NCBI GenBank assembly: GCA_020634215.1
Contig: JACKCD010000058.1
Coordinates: 1 to 36,589 of the forward strand
Direction: 5' to 3'
DNA: 36,589 nt
Source: Ardenticatenaceae bacterium
GTDB taxonomy: Bacteria > Chloroflexota > Anaerolineae > Promineifilales > Promineifilaceae
Both the position numbers and the translations under genes were made by a program. Below the pieces are notes generated by a model, which saw only the letters and a list, made by a program, of their open reading frames with translations, was not told the DNA's origin and searched no databases. This document shows, in pieces, positions 23,381 to 31,677 of this stretch (position 1 is its first letter; every line of letters starts with the position of its first letter).

Positions 23381-25527
23381 TGATGTCTTCGGTAGAAAAA
23401 GTGACTTCGATTTGTGGTATTTGTGATGCTGGGTGCGGTGTGGATGTGCATCTGGTGGATGGCAAAATTAGTCGTCTGACTCCTCTTAAAAATCACCCTC
23501 TCGGTATTGTTTGCCCTCGTGGTGCGCGTGCGGCGGAGATTGTTTATTCTAAAGACCGGTTGCTGTATCCGCAGCGGCGGGTGGGGGAAAGGGGAAACGG
23601 CCGTTTTGAGCGCATCAGTTGGGATGAAGCGTATGAGTTTTGGGTCGAAAAGCTCCACGAAATCAAGGAGAAGCATGGCCCCGAAGCTGTTTGCATCTAT
23701 ACCGGGCGCGGCAATTTTGAATTTGGCGTTCAGGAAACCTTTCCCCCGTCGGGGACAAGTGAATCGTCGGCCAGCTCTATTCTGTTTCCCTTTGGTTCCC
23801 CCAACAGCACCGGCGTAGGGGCGTTATGCTTTGTGGCTTATGGCATGATTGCTCCCCAAGCCTGCTTTGGCGAACAATATCGCAATCTGAGTGACGATCT
23901 GGACAATGCCGATCTGATTTTGGTTTGGGGGGCAAATCCGGCCACCGACTCGCCCCCATTCAAGCTAAACAAGATCAAACACGCGATGCGGCGCGGGGTG
24001 CGGGTGATTACCATTGACCATCGGCGCAGCGAAACGGCCAGAGCCGCCCGCGCTGAGTGGCTTGGGATTCGACCGGGCAGCGATGGGGCATTGGCACTAG
24101 GCATTATCCACGTCATGATAGCGGAAAACCTCTATGACCATGAGTTTGTGGAAAAATGGACGCATGGCTTTGCTGATTTGGCTCGCTATGTTGAGCAGTT
24201 TACCCCGGAGCGCGTGGCCGCCATTACCGGCGTTGCGGCAGAATCGGTGATTGATCTGGCTCGTGCCATTGGCGCGGCGAAGGGCTGCTCTATTTTGATG
24301 TACACGGGTCTTGAATATAGCAACAGCGGGGTTCAGGCGATTCGTGCGGTTCTTTCCATTCAGGCCTTAGGCGGTCATATTGACGTGCCGGGGGGCAAAC
24401 TGTTTAAAATGCCGAAGCGCATTCAACACAACCGCACGACAACAGAGCCGCCGCTGGGGGGAAAACGGCCGTTTGGCTCCGAGCGATACCCACTCTACTA
24501 CCAACTCCGCAATGAAGCCCACGCCGTAGAGCTGCCTAAAGCCGTTCTTGAAGACGATCCCTATCCCGTGCGCGGATTGATCGTCAGCGGTGCTTCGCTG
24601 CTCACGGCCTGGCCCGACCCAGCTCTGTGGCAGCGCACATTGGCGGCACTCGACTTGCTGGTCGTCGTCAACCGCTTCCCCACGGCTGATGCCCAGTTTG
24701 CCGACCTCCTGCTGCCTGCTGCAACCCCCTTTGAGACCCTATCGTACCAATTCTATGATGATTGGGCGCAGCTTCGTACCCAAGTCATTGACCCAATTGG
24801 CGAATCCCGCTCCGATTATTTGATTTTTACCGAGCTTGCCAGCCGCCTGGGGTATGGTGACCTGTGGCCGGGGACCGAGGAGGAAAAAGTGAGGCGGGGG
24901 TTGGAAGGGACGGGGGTGACGCTGGAACAACTACAGGCTAATCCGGCCGGCGTGCCGTTGTCGCCACTGCCCATGCGCTATCGCAAATATGAAACCGGTG
25001 AACTGCGTGAGGACGGCCGGCCCGGCTTTGCCACACCCACCGGCAAATTTGAGTTTGCCTCTGAATGGTTTCGGCAGCACGGGTATGAGCCGCTGCCGCG
25101 CTACACCGAGCCGGAAGAAGGTCCTGTTGCCGCCAGTGAACTGGCACGCACCTACCCGCTTGTTTTCAATTCTGGCGCACGGATGCAGTCTACCTTCCGT
25201 TCGCAGCATATGAATATTGACGAATTGAGAAAGCTGCAGCCTAAACCGCTGGTTTGGATTCACCCTTATGATGCTCAGGCGCGTGGCATTGAACATGGTA
25301 GCGAGGTTATGGTGCAATCGCCACGGGGACAGATTCGGCTTTGGGCGCACGTGACCGAGGATATTGTGCCCGGCGTGATTGAGGCCAACATGGGCGGGGG
25401 CGGGCCGCTGGGGCCAAAGGAATGGCAGGAGGCCAATATCAATGCCCTGACCGATCACCATAATCGTGACCCCATTTCAGGATTCCCGGTGTACAAAGCG
25501 TTGTTGTGTGATGTCGTTCGTGTGTAG
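23380..25527 (+). CDS. Bis-MGD molybdopterin oxidoreductase (DMSO reductase superfamily), substrate unknown
   Basis: A 715-residue molybdenum or tungsten enzyme. An N-terminal 4Fe-4S site is formed by C12, C15, C19 and C45. The metal-ligand position is probably C150 in FGSPNSTGVGALC. WGANPATDSP, a GxEYSNSGVQ segment and the C-terminal dinucleotide-binding domain (NSGARMQSTFRSQ) follow the formate dehydrogenase/acetylene hydratase pattern. No Tat signal is seen and no electron-transfer subunit is adjacent, so it may be a cytoplasmic single-chain enzyme or use a soluble partner. ATG 23380 overlaps the previous stop; ATG 23383, with AGGAG 7 nt upstream, is an equal candidate. Its place after an enoyl-CoA reductase suggests a redox or hydration step on an acyl substrate, which is inference. 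Confidence 0.88.
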   Translation: MMSSVEKVTSICGICDAGCGVDVHLVDGKISRLTPLKNHPLGIVCPRGARAAEIVYSKDRLLYPQRRVGERGNGRFERISWDEAYEFWVEKLHEIKEKHGPEAVCIYTGRGNFEFGVQETFPPSGTSESSASSILFPFGSPNSTGVGALCFVAYGMIAPQACFGEQYRNLSDDLDNADLILVWGANPATDSPPFKLNKIKHAMRRGVRVITIDHRRSETARAARAEWLGIRPGSDGALALGIIHVMIAENLYDHEFVEKWTHGFADLARYVEQFTPERVAAITGVAAESVIDLARAIGAAKGCSILMYTGLEYSNSGVQAIRAVLSIQALGGHIDVPGGKLFKMPKRIQHNRTTTEPPLGGKRPFGSERYPLYYQLRNEAHAVELPKAVLEDDPYPVRGLIVSGASLLTAWPDPALWQRTLAALDLLVVVNRFPTADAQFADLLLPAATPFETLSYQFYDDWAQLRTQVIDPIGESRSDYLIFTELASRLGYGDLWPGTEEEKVRRGLEGTGVTLEQLQANPAGVPLSPLPMRYRKYETGELREDGRPGFATPTGKFEFASEWFRQHGYEPLPRYTEPEEGPVAASELARTYPLVFNSGARMQSTFRSQHMNIDELRKLQPKPLVWIHPYDAQARGIEHGSEVMVQSPRGQIRLWAHVTEDIVPGVIEANMGGGGPLGPKEWQEANINALTDHHNRDPISGFPVYKALLCDVVRV

Positions 25528-25574
25528 CCAAGGATTCCGATCTTCGTTCCCCGGCTGAGTAAAAAGGCGTGTGC

Positions 25575-26120
25575 ATGGATTTACCGAAAGTAACATTAAC
25601 AACGGTGGAGGTGGTGGAGCCGGATGCGCGTTGGCCGGAGATGTTTGCTGCGGCGGCGGCGTGGCTGCAAAAGGTGTTCGGGGAGAACTTTGAGCGGATT
25701 CACCATATTGGCAGCACGGCGATTCCAGGGATTAAGGCGAAGCCGATTATTGATATGCTGCTGGAAGTGAAGGATATTGAGCAGGTGGATGGGCTGAACG
25801 GGGTGTTGGGTGCGGCGGGGTATGGGCCGCCGTATGGGGAGTTTGGGCTGGTGGGGCGGCGGTATTTTCCGCGCACCATAAACGGCCGTCGCAGCCACAA
25901 TCTGCACATTTACCAGCACGACAACCCGGCCATTGTGCGCCATCTGGCCCTCCGTGATTATATGATTGCCCATCCTGACGAGGCGCAGGTGTACAGCGAG
26001 CTAAAAGCATCGCTGGCGGTGCGGTTTCGGTATGATTTTGAGGCGTATATGGATGGTAAGGATGCCTACATTAAGGAAATGGAGCAGCGGGCGCTGCGCT
26101 GGTGGCAGGAAAGTAGATAG
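25575..26120 (+). CDS. GrpB-family (UPF0157) nucleotidyltransferase-like protein
   Basis: A 181-residue protein of the GrpB family, which has the nucleotidyltransferase fold and unknown substrate. ATG 25575 is preferred over GTG 25569 because AAAAAGG lies 7 nt upstream. The family signature is HHIGSTAIPGIKAKPIIDML, containing the GS and Asp-bearing strand, followed by HNLHIYQ and LALRDYMIAHP near the C-terminal half. The stop codon TAG is the start of a family D repeat. There is no evident link to the upstream lipid genes. Confidence 0.88.
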   Translation: MDLPKVTLTTVEVVEPDARWPEMFAAAAAWLQKVFGENFERIHHIGSTAIPGIKAKPIIDMLLEVKDIEQVDGLNGVLGAAGYGPPYGEFGLVGRRYFPRTINGRRSHNLHIYQHDNPAIVRHLALRDYMIAHPDEAQVYSELKASLAVRFRYDFEAYMDGKDAYIKEMEQRALRWWQESR

Positions 26121-26182
26121 GACGCAGATTTACCTGATGGAACTGATAAGAATCAGGAAAATCAGGTAAATCTGCGTCCCAT
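26117..26182 (+). repeat. Long inverted repeat, family D (copy 2)
   Basis: Arms 26117-26138 and 26161-26182 match copy 1 (GGACGCAGATTTACCTGAT core) with one mismatch near the base of the stem, then TTTT. It contains the GrpB stop and could act as an intrinsic terminator; the next start is 16 bp beyond. Confidence 0.9.
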
Positions 26183-26197
26183 TTTCAGGGGTTGGTG

Positions 26198-27163
26198 ATG
26201 AGACGCTGGTTTGTTGTGGCGAGCATTGTTGTTGTGCTGGCGGTTGGGGCGTATTTGGGGTTTGGCTATGGGCTGTATCATGAGTTGGTGGATATTAACG
26301 GCCGTTGTGCCCGCCACTTAGCCAACAACCCTACCCACTTCACCGACCTCGGCAACTTTTGGCCGGCCGATTTTAACTACGCCCCCTACTTTATGCCCAG
26401 CTACGAAACCGTAGCCATTCCCAGCCGCGAACCAGCGGTGACGCTGGCCGGATGGTACATTGAGGCTGCGCCCGATGCCCCTGCCGTGCTGATTGTGCAT
26501 GGGTATGGAAGCTGCAAAAACAGCCATACCGAACTGGTTCCTGCTGGGATGCTCCACAAAGAGGGTTTTTCCGTGCTGATCATTGATTTGCGTGACGCGG
26601 GTGATTCGACCCAGTTGGATGGGTACACGGCGTTGGGGAATGAGGAATATTTGGACGTGCTGGGGGCCTGGGATTGGCTGGTAGATGAGAAGGGAATCCC
26701 GGCGGCACGGGTGGGCATTTTGGGTAATTCAGTGGGGGGGGCGGTGGCGCTGGTGGCGATGGGGGAGGAGCGGGGAATAACGGCCGTTTTTGCCGACTCA
26801 CCCCCCTCTGACCTCACCGTGTACCTGCCCGATGAAGCCCGACGCAACAAATTCCCCACCTTCATGCTGCCCATCGCCCTGTGGTGGTCGCGGCAGGCAG
26901 GGGGCGTGGATTTACTGGCGCACCAGGCCAAGGACGCGCTGCCCCGGTTTGCGCCCTCGCAGCAGTTTGCTATTATCCACAGCCGCGCCGACATCTTTGT
27001 GGACGTGGCGCAAACGGAGCGGTTGGAGGCGGAGAGTGAGCGGTTGGGGCTAAACGGCCGTTTTACCTACTTCGACAACGCCAGCCACATGGCAATCCCC
27101 GCCTTTTATCCGACTGAGTATGAGACGATATTGGTCTCGTTTTTCCAGCAGGCATTAAAATGA
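26198..27163 (+). CDS. Membrane-anchored alpha/beta hydrolase
   Basis: A 321-residue hydrolase with an N-terminal signal anchor (about residues 4-28). ATG 26198 has AGGGG 6 nt upstream, better than TTG 26192. The fold is clear: oxyanion region VHGYGS near 100-105, nucleophile elbow GNSVGG with S178, a downstream Asp candidate D265 (HSRADIF) and the catalytic His H297 in NASHMAIP. It resembles the serine-peptidase/BEM46-like extracellular hydrolases (ABHD13 type). Substrate cannot be told. Three genome palindromes lie in the gene, each with a strong flip from G-rich to C-rich codons. Confidence 0.88.
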   Translation: MRRWFVVASIVVVLAVGAYLGFGYGLYHELVDINGRCARHLANNPTHFTDLGNFWPADFNYAPYFMPSYETVAIPSREPAVTLAGWYIEAAPDAPAVLIVHGYGSCKNSHTELVPAGMLHKEGFSVLIIDLRDAGDSTQLDGYTALGNEEYLDVLGAWDWLVDEKGIPAARVGILGNSVGGAVALVAMGEERGITAVFADSPPSDLTVYLPDEARRNKFPTFMLPIALWWSRQAGGVDLLAHQAKDALPRFAPSQQFAIIHSRADIFVDVAQTERLEAESERLGLNGRFTYFDNASHMAIPAFYPTEYETILVSFFQQALK

Positions 27164-27179
27164 CGTTGCCCAGAAAAGC

Positions 27180-27233
27180 TCACGCAAAGACGCAAAGGCG
27201 CAAAAAACTTGGCGGCTTTACGCCTTTGCGTGA
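27180..27233. repeat. CGCAAAG inverted repeat, family C
   Basis: Left arm TCACGCAAAGACGCAAAGGC (27180-27199) pairs with the GCCTTTGCGTGA end (27222-27233). The same unit stands as a single arm at 9342-9368. It ends 14 bp before the next ATG. Confidence 0.8.
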
Positions 27234-27247
27234 AATAAATTGATCTT

Positions 27248-28159
27248 ATGAGTCACGTACAAACAGTTGAACTGGTTCCCAACCAGGGTTGGGATGAACG
27301 GATTTTGGTTTGCCGCAATGGTGAACTGGTGGACGTGTTCATTGTGGTGACGCAGCGGTATGTGGTAATTGTGGACACGCTGATCAACGCGACCACGGCG
27401 GAAAAGTTGATGACGTTTGCCACGCCGCATTTGGTTAACGGCCGTTCTCTCCTCATCGTCAACAGCCACGCCGACTACGACCACGCCTGGGGCAACCAGC
27501 TTTTTGCTGGGCCACATGCGCTCTATCCCGCGCCTATCATTGCCCACGAACGGTGTATTGAAGAGTTTGCCGTATGGGCGGAGGATTTGGCGGCAATGCG
27601 GGAAAAGGAGCCAGATGTGTTTGGCGAGGTGGTGCTAACACCGCCGAATTTGTTGTTTAACGGCCGTTTTGCCCTCCACGGCGGCGACCTTATCCTCCAG
27701 CTTATCCCCACCTTCGGCCACACCCGCGACCACATTTCCGTCTACATTCCCGAAATCCGCACTCTGCTGGCCGCCGATGCTGCCGAACTGCCCTATCCCA
27801 TGCCGCGCCACGCCAGCGGCATGGGGGAGATGCGGCAATCGCTGGCGCAACTGGCGGCGTTGCAGGCCGAAACCGTCCTTTATTGCCACGCCCCCGTCAC
27901 CATGGGCGGCAAACTGCTCCACGACAACATCGCCTATTTTGACGCGCTGGAAGCCGCCTGCCGCCGCGCCCTGGCCGCTGGCACGCTGCCGGAAACCATC
28001 AGCGACGACGATGATCTCGCCGCCCTGGTCGGCTGCACCTTCGCCCAGGCCATGCCCCCCGACTTTGACCCTGCCAGTGTCCACGAATATTACGCTACCA
28101 AGGGGCATAACGGGCAGATTAAGGCGATGGTGGAGTGGTTGAGGGGGATTGGGGATTAG
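27248..28159 (+). CDS. Metallo-beta-lactamase-fold hydrolase
   Basis: A 303-residue two-zinc hydrolase. The HxDxDH signature is NSHADYDHAWGN (H74, D76, D78, H79), a variant in which Asp replaces the second His, as in some quinohemoprotein-associated and SoxH-like proteins. GHTRDH supplies the next His ligand, LAADAAE the bridging Asp and YCHAP the last His. Its last three residues and stop are read from the family B repeat. Function is unknown. Confidence 0.85.
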   Translation: MSHVQTVELVPNQGWDERILVCRNGELVDVFIVVTQRYVVIVDTLINATTAEKLMTFATPHLVNGRSLLIVNSHADYDHAWGNQLFAGPHALYPAPIIAHERCIEEFAVWAEDLAAMREKEPDVFGEVVLTPPNLLFNGRFALHGGDLILQLIPTFGHTRDHISVYIPEIRTLLAADAAELPYPMPRHASGMGEMRQSLAQLAALQAETVLYCHAPVTMGGKLLHDNIAYFDALEAACRRALAAGTLPETISDDDDLAALVGCTFAQAMPPDFDPASVHEYYATKGHNGQIKAMVEWLRGIGD

Positions 28160-28200
28160 AGATTGGAGATTGAGTGCTTAATCTCCAATCTCCAATCTCT
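28152..28200. repeat. Heptad inverted repeat, family B (copy 3)
   Basis: GAGATTG units on the left, CAATCTC units on the right, short loop. The TAG in GATTAGAGATTG is the stop of the upstream gene; the next ATG is 9 bp past the element. Confidence 0.88.
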
Positions 28201-28209
28201 TCTTGAACA

Positions 28210-28719
28210 ATGCAACCAATTATTTACAGTGCCAACAAACGGCCGTTTGCCACCTCCCCCGTCGCCGTTCAGGCAATTATCGTCAATGATCAGGAACAAA
28301 TCCTGCTGCTTTCCAGCCCGCACCGCAACCGCCCCAACGAATGGCAGACGGTCAGCGGGGCGTTGGAGGCCGAGGAGACGATTCTTGATGCCGTGCTGCG
28401 CGAGGTGCGTGAAGAAGCCGGGGCAGCGGTTCGCGTGCGGCCGCTGGGCGTTGTCCATGCCCGCACCTTTCACTATGATGCCCATGTCCGCTATGCCATC
28501 GGCATTTACTACCTATTGGCCTATGAAGGCGGGGCGGTGGAACCGGGCGATGACATGCGCGACAGTCAGGCTCGCTGGTGGTCGCTGGCTGAACTCGCCC
28601 AAGCCGATATCACCCTTCATATTTCTATCAATCCGCCGTGGCTTTTCACCCGTGCCATCGAGCTATACCGCTTGTGGCGCGATCAAGACCCGGTGCTGCT
28701 GCAAAAGTTGTTAGATTAA
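28210..28719 (+). CDS. Nudix hydrolase
   Basis: A 169-residue pyrophosphohydrolase. The Nudix box is complete: G50 followed by ALEAEE and then REVREEAG, matching Gx5Ex7REUxEExGU. The sequence before it (NRPNEWQTVSGALEAEE) is typical of nucleotide or sugar-nucleotide Nudix enzymes, but the substrate cannot be inferred. KRPF at residues 10-13 is read from a genome palindrome. It is placed between two metallo-hydrolase genes and separated from both by repeats. Confidence 0.92.
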   Translation: MQPIIYSANKRPFATSPVAVQAIIVNDQEQILLLSSPHRNRPNEWQTVSGALEAEETILDAVLREVREEAGAAVRVRPLGVVHARTFHYDAHVRYAIGIYYLLAYEGGAVEPGDDMRDSQARWWSLAELAQADITLHISINPPWLFTRAIELYRLWRDQDPVLLQKLLD

Positions 28720-28773
28720 ATAGGACGCAGATTTGCCTGATGAACCTGATAATCAGGCAAATCTGCGTCCCAT
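28720..28773 (+). repeat. Long inverted repeat, family D (copy 3), with a compensatory change
   Basis: Arms 28720-28741 and 28752-28773. Compared with copies 1 and 2, the stem reads TTTGCC/GGCAAA in place of TTTACC/GGTAAA: both partners have changed so pairing is kept. TTTT follows. Confidence 0.92.
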
Positions 28774-28785
28774 TTTCCCAAATCA

Positions 28786-29754
28786 ATGAACCCAATTCGC
28801 ATTGAACTGCCTACCCCCTTTGACGTTGGCTCCGTCAACGCCTTTTTGTTTACCGAGCCAGAACCCGTTCTGGTAGATACCGGTGTCCATTCGGCCGAAA
28901 ATTGGGCGGCGCTGCTGGCCGGGCTAAACGCCAACGGCGTGGCGCTGACTGATTTGCGCCGCATTGTCATTACCCATCCCCACGTAGACCACTGTGGCGA
29001 GGCGGGGCCGCTGGCGGAAGCAAGCGGGGCGCAGGTGTGGGCATCAGAAATTGCCCAAACGTGGCTGGTGGACCCGGCTCATATGTGGCAACGGCGGGTA
29101 GATTATTATGCCCACCATTTTTTGCCGTTTACCGGACTGCCAGAGCCAGCTTTTCAGGCGGTGATTGGTTCGATGAGGTGGGCGGCAGAAACGGCCGTTC
29201 CTGTCCCCCGCCACCGCCTCACCAACTTTCCCCTCAACGGCACGCTGGAAATGGGTGGTTTGCCGTGGCAAGTGCTCCACATGCCCGGCCACAGCGAATA
29301 CCAAACCTGTTTCTATCAGCCCGACACCCGCCAATTTTTGGCGGCCGATATGCTGCTGGCAAAAACGCCCACGCCGATTGTGGAACGGCCGTTAGACGAC
29401 ACCTTCACCCGCATTCCCGCCCTGCCCAAATTTCTCCAGTCGCTCGACCGGGTAGAGGCTCTCGACATTGAGACCGTTTACCCCGGTCACGGCGATATTT
29501 TTACCAATCATCGTGAGCTTATTCAGCAGCAGCGGCAGCGGATTACGGCGCGGAAGGAGGAGTGTTTACGGTTGGTGAGAAACGGCCGTTGTACTATCGC
29601 CCAACTCACCGAAGAGATGTACAGTCACATCCCCCTCCGCTTCCGCTTCTCCGGCCTCTGGATGCTCGTCGGCTACCTCGACCTGCTGCAAGCCGAAGGA
29701 GCCGTCAGCGAACACCTGCGTGACGGCATTTGGCACTATACCCCCGCAGAGTAA
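28786..29754 (+). CDS. Metallo-beta-lactamase-fold hydrolase with C-terminal winged helix (LACTB2-like)
   Basis: A 322-residue MBL-fold protein. THPHVDHCGEAG gives the HxHxDH zinc motif (H64, H66, D68, H69); MPGHSEYQ, LAADMLL and YPGHGD add the other ligands. A C-terminal winged-helix-like part (about 255-320, ending in short helices after NGRCTIAQLTEEMY) is characteristic of the LACTB2/glyoxalase II-like branch, in which thioester or RNA substrates are known. Near the acyl-CoA genes, a thioesterase role is conceivable but unproven. It is unlike the other MBL gene at 27248 in its motif, so they are not recent duplicates. Confidence 0.88.
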   Translation: MNPIRIELPTPFDVGSVNAFLFTEPEPVLVDTGVHSAENWAALLAGLNANGVALTDLRRIVITHPHVDHCGEAGPLAEASGAQVWASEIAQTWLVDPAHMWQRRVDYYAHHFLPFTGLPEPAFQAVIGSMRWAAETAVPVPRHRLTNFPLNGTLEMGGLPWQVLHMPGHSEYQTCFYQPDTRQFLAADMLLAKTPTPIVERPLDDTFTRIPALPKFLQSLDRVEALDIETVYPGHGDIFTNHRELIQQQRQRITARKEECLRLVRNGRCTIAQLTEEMYSHIPLRFRFSGLWMLVGYLDLLQAEGAVSEHLRDGIWHYTPAE

Positions 29755-29800
29755 AGGGCGTAGTGTACGCAACATCCTCCTACAGCTACCAAAAATTTGG

Positions 29801-29809
29801 TGCTATACT
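29801..29809 (+). promoter_or_regulatory. Extended -10 promoter of the acyl-CoA synthetase gene
   Basis: TGCTATACT, identical to the yvcK extended -10, lies 115 bp before the start codon. No good -35 is visible, which is common for extended -10 promoters. Confidence 0.4.
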
Positions 29810-29923
29810 TGCAGCAATCATGCGCTGAAGTAGCGACAAAATGACCCAGCAAACCCCAACTGGTGAGATTATTGTTGGACAAGTTGGCAAACTTGCCCAA
29901 TATTGTCACAGGAGAGAAAACCC

Positions 29924-31549
29924 ATGAATGGCCTGATGATGGATTATCAATTGACGATTGACCGCATTTTGGAACACGCCAACCGTATGTTCCCCACCAA
30001 GACGGTCAAAACCATGCTGCCCGATGGCTCCATGCACGTCTACACCTATGCCGATGCGTACAAGCGGATTAAGCGGCTGTCCAAAGCGTTGGTTGGGTTG
30101 GGTGTGGAAATTGGAGACCGGGTTGGCACCTTTGCCTGGAACAATTACCAGCACCTGGAACTCTATTACGCCATCCCCGGAGCCGGAGCCGTTTGCCACA
30201 CCCTCAACATTCGCCTCAGTGCTGACCAACTGGCCTACATCATCAACCATGCCGAAGACAAGGTGGTTTTTATTGATGGCACGCTGTTAAAGTTGTATGA
30301 GCAGGCCGCGCCGCTGGTGCAATCTGTCCAGCATTATGTGCTGTTTAACGCGCCGCGTGATGTTGCCACAACGCTGCAAAACGTTGTCTTTTATGAGGAT
30401 TTGATTGACGGCAGCGACGAAGATTTTGCCTGGCTCTCCACCGATGAAAAGATGGCAATGGCAATGTGTTACACCAGTGGCACAACAGGCGACCCAAAGG
30501 GGGCACTCTATGCCCATCGCTCCATGTTCTTGCACACGTTGGGTTCCAACCAGGCCGGGGCGCTGGCAATTAGCGAAAAGGATGTGGTGCTGCCGGTGGT
30601 GCCGCAGTTTCATGCGATGGCGTGGGGTACACCCTATTCTTGCATGGCGGGTGGGGCGCGAATGGTGATGCCGGGGCCTCATTTGCAGGCGCAGCCATTG
30701 GCGCGAATGATTGAGGAGGAGCGGGTGACGGTAGCGGCGGGGGTGCCGACCATTTGGACGGGGCTTTACCATGAGCTGAAAAACAACCCGCGTGATATTT
30801 CCTCCATTCGGGCAATGGTGGTGGGTGGTTCAGCCATGCCCCGCGCCCTTACTAAGGCGTATGAAAGTGAACTAGGGGTGAATGTGGTTCATGCCTGGGG
30901 GATGACGGAGATGTCGCCGCTGGGGACGGTGTGTAATTTGCAGGCACACCATGAAGCGTTGCCGCTGGAAGAACAGTGGGATGTGAAGGCGACCCAGGGC
31001 TACCCGATTTTGGGGGTGGAAATGCGGATTGTGGGTGAGGAAGGGGAGGAACTGCCCTGGGATGGGCAGCAGATGGGTGAACTGCAGGTGCGCGGGCCGT
31101 GGATCATTAGCCAATATTTCAAACGGCCGATTGACGAAAGCTATATGACCACGGATGGTTGGTTCCGCACGGGTGATGTGTCCAAGGTTAGCCCGGATGG
31201 GTACATGCAAATTACCGACCGAACAAAGGATTTGGTGAAGAGCGGCGGCGAATGGATTTCTAGCGTGGACTTGGAGAATGCGATTATGGCGCATCCGAAG
31301 GTGATGGAGGCGGCTGTGATTGCCATTCCTGATGCGCGGTGGGCAGAACGGCCGTTAGCGGCCGTGAAACCCGCCCCCGGTGTCGAAGAGTTGACCGAGG
31401 CTGAAATCATCGAGTTCATCAGAGACGACTTCGCCAAATTCTGGTTGCCCGACAAAGTGATTGTCGTGGCCGACATTCCCAAGACCAGCACCGGTAAGTT
31501 TGACAAAAAAGTACTGCGGGCGCAGTATGCGGCTGGGGAGTTACAGTAG
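29924..31549 (+). CDS. Medium/long-chain acyl-CoA synthetase (AlkK/FadD-like)
   Basis: A 541-residue adenylate-forming ligase that activates a carboxylic acid with ATP and CoA. ATG 29924 is preferred over the open frame to 29903 because AGGAGAG lies 7 nt upstream. The A3 loop YTSGTTGDPKG is at 183-193, AWGMTEMSP is the A5 motif, GWFRTGDVSKV the A7 region and PKTSTGKFDKK near the C-terminus contains the acyl-adenylation lysine (K525). The sequence is closest in style to AlkK-type medium-chain fatty acid ligases. Together with the racemase gene behind it, it forms the entry point of the acyl-CoA programme of this window. Confidence 0.92.
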   Translation: MNGLMMDYQLTIDRILEHANRMFPTKTVKTMLPDGSMHVYTYADAYKRIKRLSKALVGLGVEIGDRVGTFAWNNYQHLELYYAIPGAGAVCHTLNIRLSADQLAYIINHAEDKVVFIDGTLLKLYEQAAPLVQSVQHYVLFNAPRDVATTLQNVVFYEDLIDGSDEDFAWLSTDEKMAMAMCYTSGTTGDPKGALYAHRSMFLHTLGSNQAGALAISEKDVVLPVVPQFHAMAWGTPYSCMAGGARMVMPGPHLQAQPLARMIEEERVTVAAGVPTIWTGLYHELKNNPRDISSIRAMVVGGSAMPRALTKAYESELGVNVVHAWGMTEMSPLGTVCNLQAHHEALPLEEQWDVKATQGYPILGVEMRIVGEEGEELPWDGQQMGELQVRGPWIISQYFKRPIDESYMTTDGWFRTGDVSKVSPDGYMQITDRTKDLVKSGGEWISSVDLENAIMAHPKVMEAAVIAIPDARWAERPLAAVKPAPGVEELTEAEIIEFIRDDFAKFWLPDKVIVVADIPKTSTGKFDKKVLRAQYAAGELQ

Positions 31550-31622
31550 CCAGTAATCAGTAACCAGTTATCAGTAACCAGTAAATGGTAGACTGATTAC
31601 CGATTACTGATTACCGATTACC
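31547..31622. repeat. Heptad inverted repeat, family A (copy 5)
   Basis: GTAATCA/GTAACCA units on the left, TGATTAC/CGATTAC on the right, starting at the TAG stop of the synthetase gene. Unlike most copies it ends 55 bp before the next start. Confidence 0.88.
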
Positions 31623-31677
31623 AATTTTCACGTTGTCTACATAAAAAATGTAAGGAGAAGGGGGTAAACTAGAAAAG

